NCBI RefSeq assembly: GCF_024971095.1
Contig: NZ_CP069717.1
Span: 2,294,001 to 2,358,000 of the forward strand
DNA: 64,000 nt
Direction: 5' to 3'
Origin: Microbacterium neungamense
GTDB lineage: Bacteria; Actinomycetota; Actinomycetes; Actinomycetales; Microbacteriaceae
A model generated the notes under the pieces. The model was not told the DNA's origin and did no database searches. It saw nothing but the letters and a program-made list of their open reading frames with translations. The position numbers and the translations under genes are program-made. The first letter of the stretch is position 1. Every line of letters starts with the position of its first letter. Below are positions 63,401 to 64,000 of this stretch, piece after piece.

Positions 63401-64000
63401 GTGACCGCCGACGACCGCCCTCCGCGACCTGCGCTGCGCCGCGATCTGCGCGCGCGTGCGGCGGAGACGCCGACGTCGGCCCCCGAGCCCTCTCCCGCTG
63501 CGGCATCCGCTCGCTCCGAGCCGACCCCGGTGGCGTGGGCGGATGCCGAGCGCCCGCCGACCGCACTGACCTGGCTCGACCCGAGTGCGGTGGCCGAGAC
63601 GTCTCCGACGCCGGTGTTCGACGCGGGGGCATCTGCGGGCGCAGGCGCGGACCTGCTCAGTGGTGCCCGGCTGCGGCCGGACTGGCTGCGGCCCCGCGTG
63701 CTGGTCCCGCTCGGCGTGATGCTGGGGGTGTGTGCAGCCTACGCCGGCACGACCCTGCTCTGGCCGTTGCACGAGGTGGCGCCGGTCGTGTCGCCGGTGG
63801 CGCTCGAACTGCCGCCGGCACCGCCGGCCGTCGTGACCTGGCCCGAAGCCGGCAGCGCCGCGGTGGCGGTCGAGGGGCTGGACACCGTCGCCTCCACGGC
63901 GGAGCCAGCCGAGATCGCGAGCATCACGAAGGTCGCCTCCGTGATGATGGTGCTCGATCGCCTGCCGCTCGCCCCGGGTGAGCAGGGTCCGGAGTTCTCC
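63401..64000 (+). CDS. D-alanyl-D-alanine carboxypeptidase, N-terminal part
   Basis: 200 codons are visible and the frame runs off the right edge. A Pro/Ala-rich cytoplasmic region (about 1-95) is followed by one membrane segment (VLVPLGVMLGVCAAYAGTTLLW, written here as VLVPLGVMLG to TTLLW, about 98-120). Then the start of a peptidase S11 domain with the SxxK motif ASITKVASVMMVLD, in which Ser of SITK is the nucleophile. It would trim peptidoglycan stem peptides outside the membrane. GTG 63401 or ATG 63395 are both possible starts. Confidence 0.8.
   Translation, partial: MTADDRPPRPALRRDLRARAAETPTSAPEPSPAAASARSEPTPVAWADAERPPTALTWLDPSAVAETSPTPVFDAGASAGAGADLLSGARLRPDWLRPRVLVPLGVMLGVCAAYAGTTLLWPLHEVAPVVSPVALELPPAPPAVVTWPEAGSAAVAVEGLDTVASTAEPAEIASITKVASVMMVLDRLPLAPGEQGPEFS

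Overview
The window is a 64 kb chromosomal segment from a high-GC actinobacterium, most likely Microbacteriaceae and probably Microbacterium. Evidence: very GC-rich codon use, GTG starts, many leaderless promoters (TANNNT then 6-7 nt then the start codon), a very frequent GGATGC/GCATCC hexamer, a mycobacterial-type CmtR regulator, a DUF222/HNH gene with an SOS-like box, and a YkoE-type ECF thiamine cassette behind a TPP riboswitch. I see no rRNA, tRNA, CRISPR array or intact transposase.

Layout. 0-6.5 kb: ETF genes and a valine/isobutyrate operon (mmsA, acyl-CoA dehydrogenase, mmsB, enoyl-CoA hydratase) with a small Imm5-like gene at its end. 6.8-12.3 kb: a secreted amylase-pullulanase, frame-broken, with LacI-type operators upstream. 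12.7-16.2 kb: thiolase, aldo/keto reductase, a shortened monooxygenase-like gene and a ROK remnant. 16.2-20.7 kb: methylcitrate operon (GntR regulator, prpD, prpB, prpC). 20.8-23.5 kb: EamA transporter, CGNR regulator, VOC protein, cupin-type sugar-phosphate isomerase. 23.5-33.9 kb: an unassigned sugar system (FGGY kinase, hydroxyacid dehydrogenase, AroE-like dehydrogenase, phosphotriesterase-like hydrolase, ribose-type ABC importer, TIM-barrel isomerase with its own LacI regulator). 34-38.4 kb and 43.9-45.5 kb: a non-phosphorylative L-fucose pathway with a FadR-type regulator. 38.8-43.6 kb: a cadmium/lead-type resistance island (cmtR, P-type ATPase, cadD, lspA, thioredoxin-like gene, decayed recombinase) that splits a DUF559 gene lying inside the fucose locus. 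45.5-48.5 kb: transaldolase, ribokinase, rbsD and a GntR/UTRA regulator. 48.5-56.6 kb: ACT protein, aldo/keto reductase, DUF4407, sixA, rlmN, eda and three broken genes. 56.7-64 kb: two SDRs, DUF488, HNH endonuclease, thiamine-related ECF transporter, start of a D,D-carboxypeptidase.

How the parts connect. Two operator families tie distant genes together. The core TGTAAT(N)ACA occurs upstream of the cupin isomerase/FGGY kinase pair, the ABC importer, the transaldolase/ribokinase pair and the KDPG aldolase, which suggests one sugar regulon. ACATCCGATG occurs between the divergent fucose genes and in front of the FadR regulator. Several genes carry internal deletions or frameshifts. They could reflect real decay or assembly faults, and only raw reads can decide.
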